Below are positions 46,900 to 60,698 of a stretch of 64,000 nucleotides of DNA, piece by piece. Source of the stretch: Polytrichum commune (lineage: Eukaryota > Streptophyta > Polytrichopsida > Polytrichales > Polytrichaceae); NCBI GenBank assembly GCA_950295325.1, contig OX485807.1, positions 8,771,001 to 8,835,000 on the forward strand, given 5' to 3'. The position numbers and the translations under genes are program-made. Numbering within the stretch: position 1 is the first letter of the stretch; every line of letters begins with the position of its first letter. Below the pieces are notes generated by a model. It saw only the letters and a program-made list of their open reading frames with translations. It did no database searches and was not told the origin of the DNA.

Positions 46900-47969
46900 T
46901 CATGATGAGGATGGCTTGGAATCAGCTATCACCTTAGAGCTTGTCGATTCAGGCAATGGGCTTTTGCTACAACCATTGCCACCTAATTTGTAAGTATACA
47001 AGTGTCCACAGAACAGGAACCCGATGAAATTGACAACAGTAAGATCTGCAAGGAGCCAGTAGAAATAATCTATGTGACTCCGATTCAAGTCATTTCCAAG
47101 CCACCCTCCGTTCGAGTTCCATGTGAGCTTCGTAACAACAGTGATCAAAACTCCGCTGATGGAATTGCCTAACCCCAGTGTACTAATATACAGCGCGTTG
47201 CCCAAGCTTCACATGGATTCCGGTGCCTGGTCGACAAAGAACTCCATCTGACCTGCCGAAAGAAACACCTCACTAGCACCCATCAACAAGTGCTGTGGCA
47301 GCAGCCAAAACACTGACATGGGCAAAGTAGAGGTACTCTCGTACTTACCAGTACCAACTTGTGAGTGTGCAATTTTAAGGCGCCACATTTCGACAAGTGC
47401 TGCAACGGTTATGGAGATAGTGCAAATCACTTGTCCAACTCCTATTCTCTGAAGGATAGTCAAGCCCCATGGGTTTCCGGGTTACCCAGCGGGCGACAGG
47501 TACAAAGAATTTGTCGTAAAAGGGTAAACAAATGATGATGGTGAGGTGCAGGAGAAACGACATAGAGGCCGCAGGTATTTGAAAGTGGGGGCCAACGTGT
47601 CTGTCAAGTGTTGTGGCCTGATCTACAAATAGGCTGGTCATTTGGGCATAAACCAAGGCATATGTCACCATGTTTGTAGCCCAGATGGGTAGCATTCGAA
47701 CTAGCAGTTTCACCTCCTCTACTTGCGTCACGGTGCACAGCTCCCATGGATTGATGGGTTTCATCACTTCGTCGAAGAACCTTTCATGCATTTGTGCTGG
47801 TGTGGCTGCTTTATCAAGAAACCTGCCATTAATCAAAACTGTGATTATTAACCATTGTCAAGGACTCGGTTTGTGCTGTAACGAGACCTGCTACAGAGAG
47901 TTACTTTAGGTCGAACCGCAATATATAAGGCAGACGTTCCTAAATTGAACATAGCAACAATCTGGACAC

Positions 47970-48320
47970 CTTTATTTGAGAGGTATGTGGTTAGGTGTCA
48001 ATTTAAGAATGGACACCAAAAAGACACGTGTTTAAAAGAGATTGGACTACGTGCTCAATATATGTTAACCATTCAAGGTTCAATGGTCGACATGATTAGG
48101 GGGGCCTCTATGACCACTTGATGAGTATGAGAATCATCATTTTGATGATGAATAAGATATTCATATAAACTTGAGAAATTATGAGGACAATGGCTACCAT
48201 TACAATTTGAATTTGCTAATTATCTTGCACTAATTATGTGTTTCATATCCTACGAGAAGTGGATGCAGAGAGAAAAGTATCCAAATAACACATGTCTACC
48301 TTACTGGACATAGTTGATGA
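47970..48320 (-). repeat. Dispersed repeat family B, copy 6, in pseudogene intron
   Basis: The most complete-looking reverse copy, from GGTATGTGGTTAGG to ACATGTCTACCTTA. Confidence 0.65.
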
Positions 48321-48600
48321 TTGAACCACTTCAGACATGAAATCATCTTAAGATTGATGAGGTCAAATTCAATTCGTAATATGCTTCCTTGCTAGGTACA
48401 AAAGGAAGGTATGAGATTGAGGGATAATGTTCAGGTGGATATTAGGACTGCTTCAAGCCATAAGCCTGCTAGGGCGGTGAGAGCAGTTCAAACGTCGCCT
48501 ATGGTGTGCAAATTGATGAGGCCGATTACAATCCATTTATATTCCCTGCAAGGTACAAAAGGAATGTAGAAAAACAAAAGTAGGAAAACGAAGGTCGGTG

Positions 48601-48972
48601 GTTAAGGTATGCAGGTGTTATTGGGTTAGTTTTTCTTGTTCTCCATCTTCTATTGATTAGATTTTACATCTTCAAATTTTTGTTGCCTTAGCAAATCTAT
48701 GAGGAAAAGTCAACAAAAACCAGCTTGATATCAAGCTATTCTAATTTAGTTATGGTTATAGGAGGTGCATGTGTGTTGATTTCTTATCTTGATACATACA
48801 TCCTCCCAAACATGCTCACTACAGAATGTGGAGTAACTAATCAAATTTGAAGACGAAATCCAATCTCTTATGGTGTTTGTTCTTTGGTCCTCACGTATCC
48901 ACACACCATTCAAATATAGGTCTCTGATTAAGGAAAGTAACTAAATAACACCCACATATCTTAGGCGGATAT
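48601..48972. mobile_element. Possible TIR element in pseudogene intron
   Basis: TAAGGTATGCAGGTGTTATT at the left faces a diverged inverse near 48935-48970. Similar end motifs occur in family B. No duplication could be assigned. Confidence 0.45.
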
Positions 48973-50856
48973 TAATTAGGCCTGATCAAAGCCAATGGGA
49001 GTCTGTTACCTCTGTGAGAGCAGTTCAAGAGTCAGCTATGGCATGATATAGGTGCTGGTTTTTTCGTTTTTCTTCCTCCTCAATAATGCTCATCAACATA
49101 CAACAACTAGATAGCCAGTTTTGACTCGAGTAAAAAATTGATACTTACATGAGGCCTGGAGTATGTGGAATTAGTTTGCTGGAGCTGGGGTTAATGACCT
49201 CTCTATCATCGACCTCATGCAGGAGCTCTATGTTGGACGGCACAGCCATTCTCCAATTCCGAACAGCAACTACAATGACTTGCACAACGCGCACGAGGGC
49301 TCCCGGATAAAGGATGATTCCTATATAGGGGTGTACCAAGAAAAAATGCTATCCCAACGAAGCCCAAATACAGTTGGTACACCAAACCCCCAAACCCAAC
49401 CTAGAGCATCTTGTATATACACGACGACACTTATGACTAGTGTGCTGCCAATGCCGATTCTCAAGAGCCACCAATTTGGATACAACAATTTCCGCATAGC
49501 CTCAACTGCATCAGTTTCACTGAACTGGTCACCTGCAAATGCACTCACACATGCCTTGATTCCACCTGCACCAAGTGCCATCATGTACAGTGCAAAGTAG
49601 AACCACTCATGAGTTAAATTGGTGGCTGATGGACATAATTTGGTGAGAGTATTTGATGCGTCCCTCTGACATGGCGGTGGCTTCAGTGATGGCACCATCA
49701 TTGACATCAATACAAAGACCATCGCCTGCACAGAACAGTAGCCCGGTTAAGCTTACGTAATTGAAAACCTGCTCAACAGCCAGACCACGTGAGAGGATGT
49801 AAGTTATTCTGTAGGAACTCCGAAAAATGTTATAAAATCGCTGTCAGAATTATAAAAACATGGGCGCATGATTCTGATGATGTTGTCAATTATGTGCCTA
49901 TTCTACATTGTTGCAGTGATTCTTACGAGGAAGAATTCGCATGAGAATGCGATGAGGGTTATAAAACGTCCCAGGTACGCATCTGCAATGAAGGCACCAA
50001 TGAGAGGTGTCAAGTTCACTGTGCCAGACCAGTTGTTAACATTTGTTGCCGACACCACGACGTCCTCACCGAGCACCATGGTGAGGTAGATCCCCAAATT
50101 TGATGCTATTGAAAAGTAAGCAAACCTCTCACTCACTTCACATGCTGTATATGTGCAAATAGCAACCACAAAACAAAATAAATAAATTAGAATGTCAGAC
50201 GGGCCATATGAAGTTGTCAATCATCAAGTTGACGAAGGTCATTAATTAGCAGTAGGAGCAACAGGCCAATTTCAAGGACCAAAAGCAGAACCTAAAACCT
50301 AAAAGGAGCGCAATATATCCTTTACTGTAAATTGTGACTTCTATCCATCAATGACTTTCAGGCATGCAGTACAACCCCGTAAATCTCTGTACTACTACAC
50401 TCCCAAAAACAAACGCACAAAAAAAATCATGTAACCATCACAATAGTTATTGTTGATGATAGAGATAAGAAATACCACACATGTATTTGTATCTACTCTG
50501 AATCCTGAGGTTCGCAGCACACCAAATATCAGCACACACGCTTTCCAGTTTCCTGTCTTAGATTTGACAGAAGGATGTCCATGGAAATCCACAGCACCAT
50601 CAGCTTCAAAATTATCGAGTTTCTTTACAGTATCGGATCTGGGCCGAATGGATGACACAAATACAATCTCCTTCCCTGGGATTCCTAGCTCTCGACTACT
50701 ATTGCCATTGCTGCTGCGTTGCTCTGCCATAGCATTATTTCCCTGCAGTGTCATACCGCTGCATCTTCCAATCTCCCCATCAGTCACAGCAGTACCTAAA
50801 TTAAAGTCAACTTCAATGCCCAACCAGTGCTCCATAAGTAATACCTGCAGTTTCAT

Positions 50857-51156
50857 GGTGCTATATTGCTACCTACAGTTTGTCCCACGGTAATTGCAAA
50901 TAGACACAAGTTTGCCTGACCGTCCATAACATTCTTCAACAGCATATACAGCCCTTGACCCTTTTCTATTTTCAGATAGAGTAAAAGCAAAGGCCAATGG
51001 TCCCTGGACCGTCATCTAGATTCATCAACAGGAAGCCAGTGCAGAATGGAAAAGCAGATGCAAGAAGATCAGAAGATGATGACAGATTTTTCTTAGTAGT
51101 GACTTCCAGGTGCCGCACTCAAAGAGCAAGTGTCTAGTGGTGGTTTGCAGGGGAAT
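50857..51156. other. No gene recognised
   Basis: Presumed 5' flank of the NPF pseudogene. Confidence 0.4.
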
Positions 51157-51540
51157 CTAAGAATTGGCCTGCATATCAATGAGATTTTCAGGGAAAAACA
51201 TAAGACCCAAGGAGAGATCTGAATTAATACATTTCAGAAACAGTGCACACGATAACATAAGAAGTATCCAGACACAGGCCCAAGGTGACTGGCCTTGCTC
51301 TAAGTGAAGCTGATTGTCATTTTCCAAACTAGTTCCCTTCCCAATCCCTGATTTCTCCTCCAAATTTACGGAGATGGTCCCATTTGAATTGAAGCCGGAG
51401 CAGGAAGTGTCGTCTTCAGTCCGAAGGTCTACATCTACATAATGAAGACCTCTTTTCTCAGCTAAGACATCGAAGAATATTATCCCTATGACAGAGAGCG
51501 AGTTGTACAAGGGTTGAAAATGTTCTGCATGTCCTCGCAA
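51157..51540 (-). CDS. Hypothetical ORF or exon, function unknown
   Basis: 127 codons with balanced composition and a hydrophobic stretch PWACVWILLMLSCALFLKC that could span a membrane. A possible acceptor (GACATGCAG) lies just inside the start, so it may be a terminal exon. No partner exons or family similarity were found, and it may be chance. Confidence 0.25.
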   Translation of the reverse strand: MRGHAEHFQPLYNSLSVIGIIFFDVLAEKRGLHYVDVDLRTEDDTSCSGFNSNGTISVNLEEKSGIGKGTSLENDNQLHLEQGQSPWACVWILLMLSCALFLKCINSDLSLGLMFFPENLIDMQANS

Positions 51541-52199
51541 TTACAAAATAATGCACTGCAGCACATCAGTGATCGACAATTTTGACATAGATTAATTTCC
51601 AGCTGCGCAATGTGGGGACAATGTCACAAATTGGGGACAATTTCAACAAGTTGTGACCGAGCTGATGTTGAGAGTCAGTCGCCAGGCAACCCAAACCTTA
51701 TAACACATCCACATACTTGCATATACAGTTTCCTACATTTCCTGACTCACAAGGGCGATATACAACATTCCCTGTTGGCACAATTCCCTCTTGTGTGTGG
51801 GAAAAATGTAAGAATTCTCTTCAAAAGGAGGGTATTGTGTCAAAGTGGGAATGTTCATAGTGGTCCCTTTTCCCATGCGGGAATTTTCCAAATGCTCCTT
51901 GTGACTCCAAATGAAAATCTACACGAAGTGTCAGTAGCCTTTGTAAGCGATTAGTTGGCACACAATCGTTGGTTGTCCCTCTTGACCAATCTTAGTAACA
52001 TGGGTTGAATTCACAACCCTCTTGCCTAATGAAATTCTCCACCCAAGCCAAATTAGGAATGACAGAGAATCAAGACCTTCCTTTGACTTGCCTTTGAAAT
52101 TGGACAGTGGTTGACTTTCCTTATCTCTAGACATAATAGACTATGTCATGTAGATTATGTCATGTAGATTATGACATAATAGATTATGTCATTTTTTAA
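51541..52199. other. No gene recognised
   Basis: Spacer with small frames only; a short local repeat of ATTATGTCAT near 52140-52195. Confidence 0.4.
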
Positions 52200-52450
52200 T
52201 TTATAATATAGTTGAAATTGAGGGACATTTCGTGTTGGAGTGTCCCCTATATGATTTCATGAGAAGTACGTTTCAAACATTATTTAAGAATGTAGTAATA
52301 TTAGGGAGTTCAAGTCTTTCTTTTCATTAGATCATCAAGTCAATATTAGTCTCTATCTCACAGAAGCTACCACACTCAACCACTTTAGGGAATTAGCCAG
52401 TTTGACACCATCATGATGTACTTAAAGTCCCACAAGAGAATGTTTATTGT
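52200..52450 (+). pseudogene. LINE ORF2 C-terminal remnant
   Basis: Encodes EIEGHFVLECPLYDFMRSTF followed by LFKNVVILGSS and, after a shift, ISQKLPH/LYLTEATTL-like residues. The H-x4-C motif and following R/F spacing fit the cysteine-histidine tail of plant LINE reverse transcriptases. Stops and shifts show decay. Confidence 0.5.
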
Positions 52451-55067
52451 TTCTTCATACAATGCTCGCAACAGGACAATGCTGGGTTTAGCCCTTGAGC
52501 TAGACCCACTTGTCAAGCCTAACCATTATTGTCCATTGGTGGGGCCCAGTAAGCCCTCCTGGGCCGGAATAGCTTGGGTCTATTGCAACCTAGCTTTCAA
52601 CTCCTTTATAAGAGAATCAACCATCAATACCTCACAATCTTCTCTCAAATAAAATCTTAGCTTCAATCGTTTCTTTGTAAAGTCCTATGTATGATAAGAT
52701 ATTAGTTTTGATCATGAGACGCACAATTTATGAAGCTCATATAGAATGAATGTATAAATGTATAATGAGACCACTCCCTTCTAAAACAGTGTTAGCATTT
52801 GATGTAAAACGTGTGATCGTGCTCTAAGCCTTTTGGCTTCCCGGACTTTAAAATCATTGCATTTCCTTGGTCTAAGAGAGGATTCAACAAGTCACCCACC
52901 AACCATTGACCGCCCTCCTTGATATTCTCTAGTCCCATGTCACGTGCCTTGTCAAGGTCCACCATGATTCAAATACTGTTCTAGTTTGGCAATGCCTACT
53001 TAAGTCATTCCTGGCTTTACTATGAGTGTAAAGTGTAAGCACAGTGCTCCCTGCAAGCGTTGGATGATCCCTGATTCTAGCAGATCTCTTGAAAGGAGCA
53101 ATGAATTATGATAGTAGTGGAAGTTTGAAATATTTTATGATGGTACAATTTTAAACTTCCAAGTCGGTGCAGTTTCGATTCCTCAATGTTGAAGGTTCGG
53201 AGGAATATTGTTCTCCCATTGTCCTAACCTCTAGCTTCCCACGCCCAACTTCCCTCAAATCAACTCAGAAAATGTGACCTCAATTTCAATGATCGTAGTT
53301 GAAGGTCAAAAGTTTTTTTGACAAATCCAGCCATATAGATATGTGCAAGTTAGAAGTGACTACTCACAGTCCAAATTTTAAATATTGAAGTTTTGTTATG
53401 TAGGAGATAATAATAGGAATGTCTATAGTGCCCTTGAGGGGCAAGAGTTTAGAAATTAAATTGGGGTTGGTTTTTTTATCAAACCTTCACTCAAATCATC
53501 TCCAAATGACAAAATGTTACCCTCATTTAAAAGAGGGGCAATACTAAAGTTAGCTCACAGACATTGAAACCATTATTTTGTGACTTTTTGGGAAGCTTTG
53601 CAATTTGAGGCAGTGGTGCCACAACTCCACACCTTCCACATGGATTTACACCCACCAACACATGTCCAACTAAAAATTCCAATTATAAAATTTCAAGATA
53701 TGCTATGTTTGAGTGTCATGCAAAGTTTCAAATCAATTGAGAATCATTCGCATATAGGGATCAACAAAGAAGAACATGTTTAGGATATGCTGCCCTAAAC
53801 CGCAGAGGTGACAAATGTCAAGCATACAGTCATGGATTGGTTCCACTATAAACAAATTGAGAGCAGACTCCCGTTTTTGAATTAATCTAACAATTATTGA
53901 CATTATTGAATCAAAATTATCCACGTGGCAGGACATAGCAAACTTGAACAAGAAATAGAGTAGTAGCCGAAACAATCTAGAAACCATCTAAAATGGTATC
54001 AAAGGGGTTAGAGCTAACTGTTCATAGGTTGCAGAGGACATTAGGGGTTAGGAATGTTATGTAAGAAGAAGAAGAAGAAGAAAGAAAAATAAAATAAAAT
54101 AAATCCATATTCTCAACTGGTTATACTATGTTTTACCATGTCTTCATCAATCAGTTTCACTAATGTTGCTCATATTTCCCATGTCTTCAATATGTATTAT
54201 CAAGGTAACGGAACAATGTCATTCATCGTTTGTCAGGAAGATGGCTACATTGTTCAGCTGGATATCATGACCAAATAGCAAGGTTCCAGCCTCAAAAAAA
54301 GACTTTGCAAGTCATTTTGCCATTCTGGGTTAAAATATAAATGCACAGAGGAACTCAACCCATCATAGATTTATTTTTAAAACATGTGCATGCCCTTTGT
54401 GGGTCAGGTAGGGACCCAAAGTAGAGCTTGGGTGACCATGATGGTGAAAAGTTATTGGAATACATTGGCAAGAGCCATGACAGGCTATAATAGTGGGACT
54501 CCTGGAACAAATGTTTCGCAATGTGCTGGCAAAGCATGGAAATTTTAAGGCCTTGTGCTTCTTGGCCAAATCTTGGAAATTTTGGTTGTCTGATAATATT
54601 TTTCTGAACAACCGATAAACTCACAAGGTCATGGGGACATCAGGCATTCTGTTGTACAATTCTACATTTCTCGAGGGGCCACGATGACAAGCTTACACAA
54701 GTTACTTCTTTCAGCAATTACACAAGTTCGACAATTCAATTACTCTGCTTGGTGCAGGCGTTTGATTATTAGGAGACTCCAGGACCACCAGGGTCTCATA
54801 TACAACAAGGTTCATCCTTAGTGTTTGCATTAGAATCCCGTAACCATTAATGGGGTAAGAACTTTCCCGTGGCTACAATTAGAGCAGAAATGATCAGTGA
54901 ATGGGTAGAAAACTAAGTCTTCTATATTCTGAGGAGCTCCCAATTGATTGCAATGCACTCCAGGATGTGCATGATCTTACTACTGGAAGAAGACGCTCAA
55001 CAAATCATATCAATCTGCAGTCGCAGGAGCAGATTGAGTGACTTGATAAGAATGTGACCATGATTTT
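52451..55067. other. No gene recognised
   Basis: Spacer with a (GAA)n run near 54065-54083. The last part should hold the 3' UTR of the minus-strand CRTAC1-like gene. Confidence 0.4.
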
Positions 55068-58000
55068 CTACATCACCGAAAAACTTTGCAGGAGGTCTGG
55101 ATGAGGAACTTTGAGAAACTGGCAGGTATTGACATCTTCCAGATCCAGCTTTGCACCATCTGGCCATGTCACTTGGATCTTCACAGGTCCTCGTAGTTGA
55201 CCAAGCCCAAAATGTGCCACCGGCTGTGCATAACATACAACAGTATGTCAAAATGGCTAAAAGAGAATTGATGAATCAGATTTCAGCTTCAAGACTGAAA
55301 TTGTTTATCCAATCTTTCAGGAACCAGACAAGATGCACATGAACATGGCACACTGCAGGCAAACATTCAGTTAAGCTGTAAGAACAGGGAAGAGGAATCA
55401 AAAAACGACATTTACCTCCATGCAGCACAGGTAGCCGCTGTCCACATAACAGATTGTCCCATGGAAGCATAGACAACAAACCATTTCATCAGTTGAATGA
55501 GGTATACTTCCGAGTCAACAAAATTTTCTGTCCAAATTACAGTGTACTCAGGATAACAGTGCAATATAATAGGTCAACTCGCTTGCACCAATTTCGTTGC
55601 AAATGTTTTCTAGACATGACAGATCTGGAACGAACTTTTAAGCACTACAGATTTATCAAAATCTCCGGGGATAATTATACAATCAAGTCAAGCCAGTCTT
55701 TGTCATACTTGTAACATATGGATAGGTCTTCATGAGATTGAGACTTACTTAAAAGTAGCAGTGTGATTGAGCTCTTACCTTCCAGCATCAATAACACGCT
55801 TTTGAACACGATTACTTTCATCAGTAAGCTTAACAGATGCCCCTCTTGCAGGTGCGCCCTATTGCAAGCAATCAAAGATATTAGCTTCTTCTCCATAGCA
55901 AGATCAAGTGTAACTCGAATTTGTAGAGTTTTTGGGTAGATCTGAAGCTTGTATCTCCTTACAACCATTCTATACAATATTCTTTTGCACCACTAGCCTA
56001 CTCACGAAAAACTTTGTTCTGATGATAGGCATTGCTTCGTAGGTAGATTCCACGTTAGATAAATCTTGTCTTACAATACAATAGGTCAAGAAGCCAATAA
56101 ACAGCTCACCGCTACTGAACAATCTAAATTTGATACACGGTACGGGCCTTTTGATAGGAAGTGAACAAATGACTGGTTGTATTTCACTTTGCTGAAACAC
56201 ACCCACCATCGTTGCAAACATCAGGTTCAAAACTAGACATTGAGCTCCAATCATCAGACAAAATAACGTGAAGTTCAACATTCTTATTAATTAGAAGACC
56301 AGAACACCAGTACCTGCTTCGTGAGGGGTTTCACACGCATCCAAGCATTGTCATTCTCTGGGGACCGAAAGAATGAAAGAGGTTGAGCTCGAAGCTCTCC
56401 ATGAGATCTGTATAGAGAGATCCACAAGGTTCAGTTTAAACAATGTTGTATACATTCAGCACTCATTCACCAGTGACACCTTTTCAGAAAATTTCAGATC
56501 GAGAACTGCAATAGTGGTGAACTTTAACAGGAAATGTTGAACCGCCTGGAAGAAACTCATATTTATTCTCATGTTCACCTATAGGCTATTATAATTAGAG
56601 AAAACATTTGAGGACACATGCCACTTACATAAGCAACTCCAGGCGACCGTCCCCATCAACATCAGCAACTGCAGCTCCTGTTCCTAAACCCTTGGGTTCT
56701 TTCGCATCACCAATGTCACACTCAACCCAGTTGCCTGCACCACTCTGCCATCAAATCATCCTATTCATTACCTCCGTCCCCAAGAATAGCACTTCAAATG
56801 TGTGACCCCACTGATCATGCCTTTTTTGATGCATGCTTATCTATATATAACACTACACTTAGAGATAACATAGGCTCCAGCTGAACATAGCTTCTGGGGT
56901 CTAATTTCACAGTGAGAGAAGTACATGCTCCTTAGCAGTCCAGAATGCCACATGCCAAATTTGCAGTGGATTCAAAACAAACCTGCCGGAACAAACGGTT
57001 GATGTCACCAATGTTGTTGAAGAAAAGCTCTTCATAGCCATCATTGTCAAAGTCTGCTGCGATGACAGTGCGTATGGCTGAGGGTTGGGCCATTTCGGGT
57101 GGCGCGACATCCGTGAAACCTCCTTCACCAACATCTTTGAATCCAAGAGCTTTTGCCCCTCCTATGGGTCCTGGTCCAGCAGGCGCAAATAGCCTGTGAG
57201 GTCCCTGACAGAAAACAAAATCTCAATAAATTCTGCAGGTCGTGCATGTGACAAGACTTATGTTTATAAATACCGTAGTTCCAATATAGCCGAAAATTCG
57301 TCATAAACCCCACAGTTGCATATGTAGAAGCAATCAACCTTACCTGCCAATTCCCACATGCCAGTCCTAATTCGCCATCACCCCTTACATCAACCACTGC
57401 GACACCTCGACAATTTTCAAGGGAATCCATCAACCTGCACTGAGGCACATTAGCACAGCTTTAGTGCGTCATAAGGATTGACATTTTCCCCCACCATTCT
57501 TATTCAATTGCTTGAAGACTTTGCATTTTTTTTCTAACCATTGCATAGTGGGTTGGCTCAACAAAAAAAAATTCTGGATCAAATTTTCACACTCAATTGC
57601 GGGGTAGTTAAATGGGATGCTTACCCATAAGCAGAAGCACTTTCAATGAACTTTCCACTCCCATCCGCATTGTTGATGAACATAAAGTTCGGACCTCCCT
57701 ATAACATCACAATTGTCGATAGGAATAAACAAAAGTACGTTGCACACACAGTACAAAATTGATGCGCAATACTGAGGATTGAAACTTGGGACCATCTCCG
57801 ATGAAGAGTTTCAAAACCAAAACTCAAGGATCGTGGTCACCTCATTGCCGACAAAAATGTCCATTGCAGAAGCTGAGATGAGAGGCAATGACACAAGAGC
57901 ACGCCCACCAGTCGGGTATGTCACCAGCCCTACTTCTCGTGCTATGTCGGCCACAAAACCATCTTCAGTCATCTCAAACATCTGCCCTACATTCATGTGG

Positions 58001-60698
58001 TGTTCCCCCAAAGCCCCATGGAGACCAAATATGCAATGAGTATCAAAAACAAATCACATGATGTACAGGTCACAGCTCTATTCCCTTGCAAATCATGACT
58101 TGGAAATTATCACAACCTTCCAGTAAAGTTCCAAACATTAAGATGTGGAGTGAAAGTACCTTCATCATACCACCATAATTCGCGACAAAGAATGAGTACC
58201 TGCAAATTGTTGACAATTTCACATGAGTCCTCTGTCATACATCTATGCAGATGGACGTAGGAAAAGAAAAAAAGAGAGCTACATACACTTTCTTCTTTGA
58301 GAGATCCACCTCTCTTTGTAAATTCATCTTCCGGGTGTCCTTTCATTGGATAAGCTACTCCAAGCACCGATAAAGATGTTAAAAAAGAGGTGACAATAAT
58401 GTGGTGCAAACTCACATTCCAGTGCCTTTTCGATCGACAGCACACACAGATCGTCCAGCACACATATTTGATTCATCCATGTTACGGGGTACAGAAAAGA
58501 GGTCCAACCACCTGTCAAAGATTCATTACATCATGATCTTTAATTCTCCTCAATCCTGCAGTCATCTGGTTTCAGGTTCTCCCCGAACCTGTCCAACTGT
58601 AAACTTGAGAGGTCAAACTTCAATTGCAACTTAAGCTTGGTTCAAAACTTACTTTCCATCCTGGAAAGTAAATAATCGATCTGTGACCTTCTTCCGTCCA
58701 AGAAAGGTGTCTGTGTTCAAGACATACAACTGCAACACAGATGAAGTCCACACCGTTAATGGGACATTTCTGCTTTTGACAGAACATAACGTCAACGATG
58801 TCATTTACATTTTAGAAATCTTGATTACATGTAAACAAGGATATAAATAGATAAAGGCCACACATGTATTGAGTGAAGTTTGGAGCTCGGGGGGGGCAGT
58901 GTGTTAAAAAGTTAAGGATATAGGTGAAAACAACCACTATTTTATAGGGGGGTATTACTTTCAATTCTCTTCTTTTTTTCACATGCTATCATTATGTAAA
59001 TTTCTACTTTGGGTTAATAGAAAAATGGCTTGCATTACTTATAATTCCAAATTACCTATTATTCCATACCCTATAGTACTTTAAAGATGTCCAGTGCCAT
59101 TTTTGATACCCTATATTATGCTTAAGCCCAATTATAATTTTTTGCTCCCATGTTTTTAAAATACCCTATCATTTGTTCGCACGTATATTGCTACTCTAAC
59201 CAATGACTACCCCCCCCCCCAGGTTTAGAGTCCTTATAGAGAGAAAATGGTCTCCATTGGGACCGCCTAATGGATTTGAATGGAGGTGGTTTCACAGAAT
59301 ATACAACATGACCTTCAATTTGTGTAAAGTGAAGCCAATTATGGATTATTTTCAGAGGCTGCTACTCCACATACATGTTCTTGCTGTTAAAAGGTATACA
59401 AGTACACAAGTCTGATTTATTAGGTCATGAGAGGAAATGTAATTTACTTTCTATGTTAAGCAACAATAATGAAGAACTAGGCAGGTGATGCTTCACATCA
59501 AAGTAAGACACAGAATTCTCTTCTTACCTCTTCGCGGCCATCACCGTCAAAATCCCCAGCTGCAACACCAATGGACTTGGTCTCTGGATCTTGTAAGAGA
59601 GTTCCCTTGGCAATATCTACCAATTCATTGCCATTCCACTGCCAGTTTCATACAGAAATATGTAGTCAAGACAGCAAATGAAGGCTACTCATCACAAGTT
59701 GAGTTATCTTGCTAAACCCAAATCGTGGTCAATAGAATATATCCTTTGACAGGAATGCAAAATTTTCTCAGCGTGAGAAAAAATTAGCAAGTTCACCTTC
59801 AGAAGCTGATTCTGGAATCCAAAGCCACAGACGAAGAGCTCCAACTCGCCATCTCCATCCAAATCCGCCACACACACACCATAATTCAACTGCAGAGAGG
59901 ATATCAAAATTTCAAAACTAAGCAATAATATGAATCATGTGAGTTCATACCCAACTTCCGCAAAAATAACATTCAATTTAGGGAATTGGGCTTGAGGGCC
60001 AGGAGACAGGACCAAATTGGCAAGTATGAACACAAACAACCCTTGAAAGTGTTTAGCTCATCAGGGAAATTGGCAGACGAAAGTCATTATTCAAATATAT
60101 CTCCACAAGATACCCAAACCGACCTTTAAAAAAATTCCAATCAACGTATAGAGACTCCATTGCCCTAAATAACCTCCACCCAGAATAGTAGTCTGACTTC
60201 ACTGATTCCAATTTCCAGAATACCTAGCTAAAATGCTTGAAAATCTCCTTGAGAACCTACATTCATGTTCGATTGGTCCTAGTAGATTCCGAGGGACAGA
60301 CACTTCAATACCGATGATGCATTGGCGTACTCTAGAAGGTACTCTTGGTTTTCACTATGAAGTTTATCTAGAAATGTTTATCAAGCTCCCAACCCAAAAT
60401 TTGGATGCCAATTCTAAAACCTCATAACTCGGTCATCTTATACTGGGATGACAATGTTATTAAAAGGATCCTGATGTTAAGAATGAAATGAGATGAGATG
60501 AGATAACATTACCCGTGGAGGATTGTCGGCCAGAACATGAGATGCGTCTGTAAACATGACTTGCTTCAACACCGGTACTTGTGGCCCACTTTTATTCTCC
60601 GTGCTCCCTGTGCTCACACTCTGGCCTGTTGTCTCATTCCGAATCACCCTGACTGCCGTCCAAGATGGCCTTACTTTCCTTGAAACTTCTGCATCCAC
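55068..60698 (-). CDS. CRTAC1-like FG-GAP / ASPIC-UnbV repeat protein
   Basis: Fifteen exons join in one frame: 60688 (or an ATG at 60698)-60513, 59889-59797, 59638-59528, 58729-58653, 58511-58416, 58199-58171, 57986-57841, 57698-57625, 57434-57344, 57204-56983, 56744-56629, 56407-56314, 55858-55779, 55437-55416 and 55223-55068. About 526 residues result. FG-GAP-type calcium motifs recur (DLDGDGELEL, DFDGDGREE, DFDNDGYEE, DVDGDGRLE), predicting a beta-propeller. The C-terminus is an ASPIC/UnbV module ending SGYLCCME-PVAHFGLG...WPDG. Similarity runs along nearly the whole animal CRTAC1 core, but the animal C-terminal EGF-like domain is absent. A role in adhesion or in an extracellular or organellar compartment is only inferred; no plant function is known to me. 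The 58171/57986 junction could shift by two codons, and a further 5' exon with a signal peptide may be missing. Confidence 0.88.
55416..55437 (-). other. 22-nt microexon of the CRTAC1-like gene
   Basis: Encodes only SGYLCCME (with a split first codon) between a CAG acceptor and a GTAAAT donor. Skipping it would shift the frame and remove the module just before PVAHFGLG. Confidence 0.8.

Larger units (their letters stand above)
46900..50856 (-). pseudogene. NRT1/PTR (NPF) family transporter pseudogene
   Basis: Four exons fit the family layout: 50856-50523, 50144-49927 (218 nt, the usual NPF exon 2), 49725-49149 and 47822-46900, all with GT-AG introns. NPF proteins are 12-helix proton-coupled importers of nitrate, peptides or hormones. 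Seen are the N-terminal GNWKACVLIF, the proton-coupling ExxER motif in CEVSERFAYF, and FYFALYMMALGAGGIK. At least four lesions break it. Two one-base shifts lie in exon 3 (about 49375 and 49300). An extra G lies in a G run at about 47471. A TGA at 47206-47208 replaces an expected Arg codon (ESM*SLGNALY), as CGA-to-TGA deamination would do. Intron 3 holds a family B repeat and another TIR-bounded stretch. A sequencing error could explain one lesion but not all four. Confidence 0.85.
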
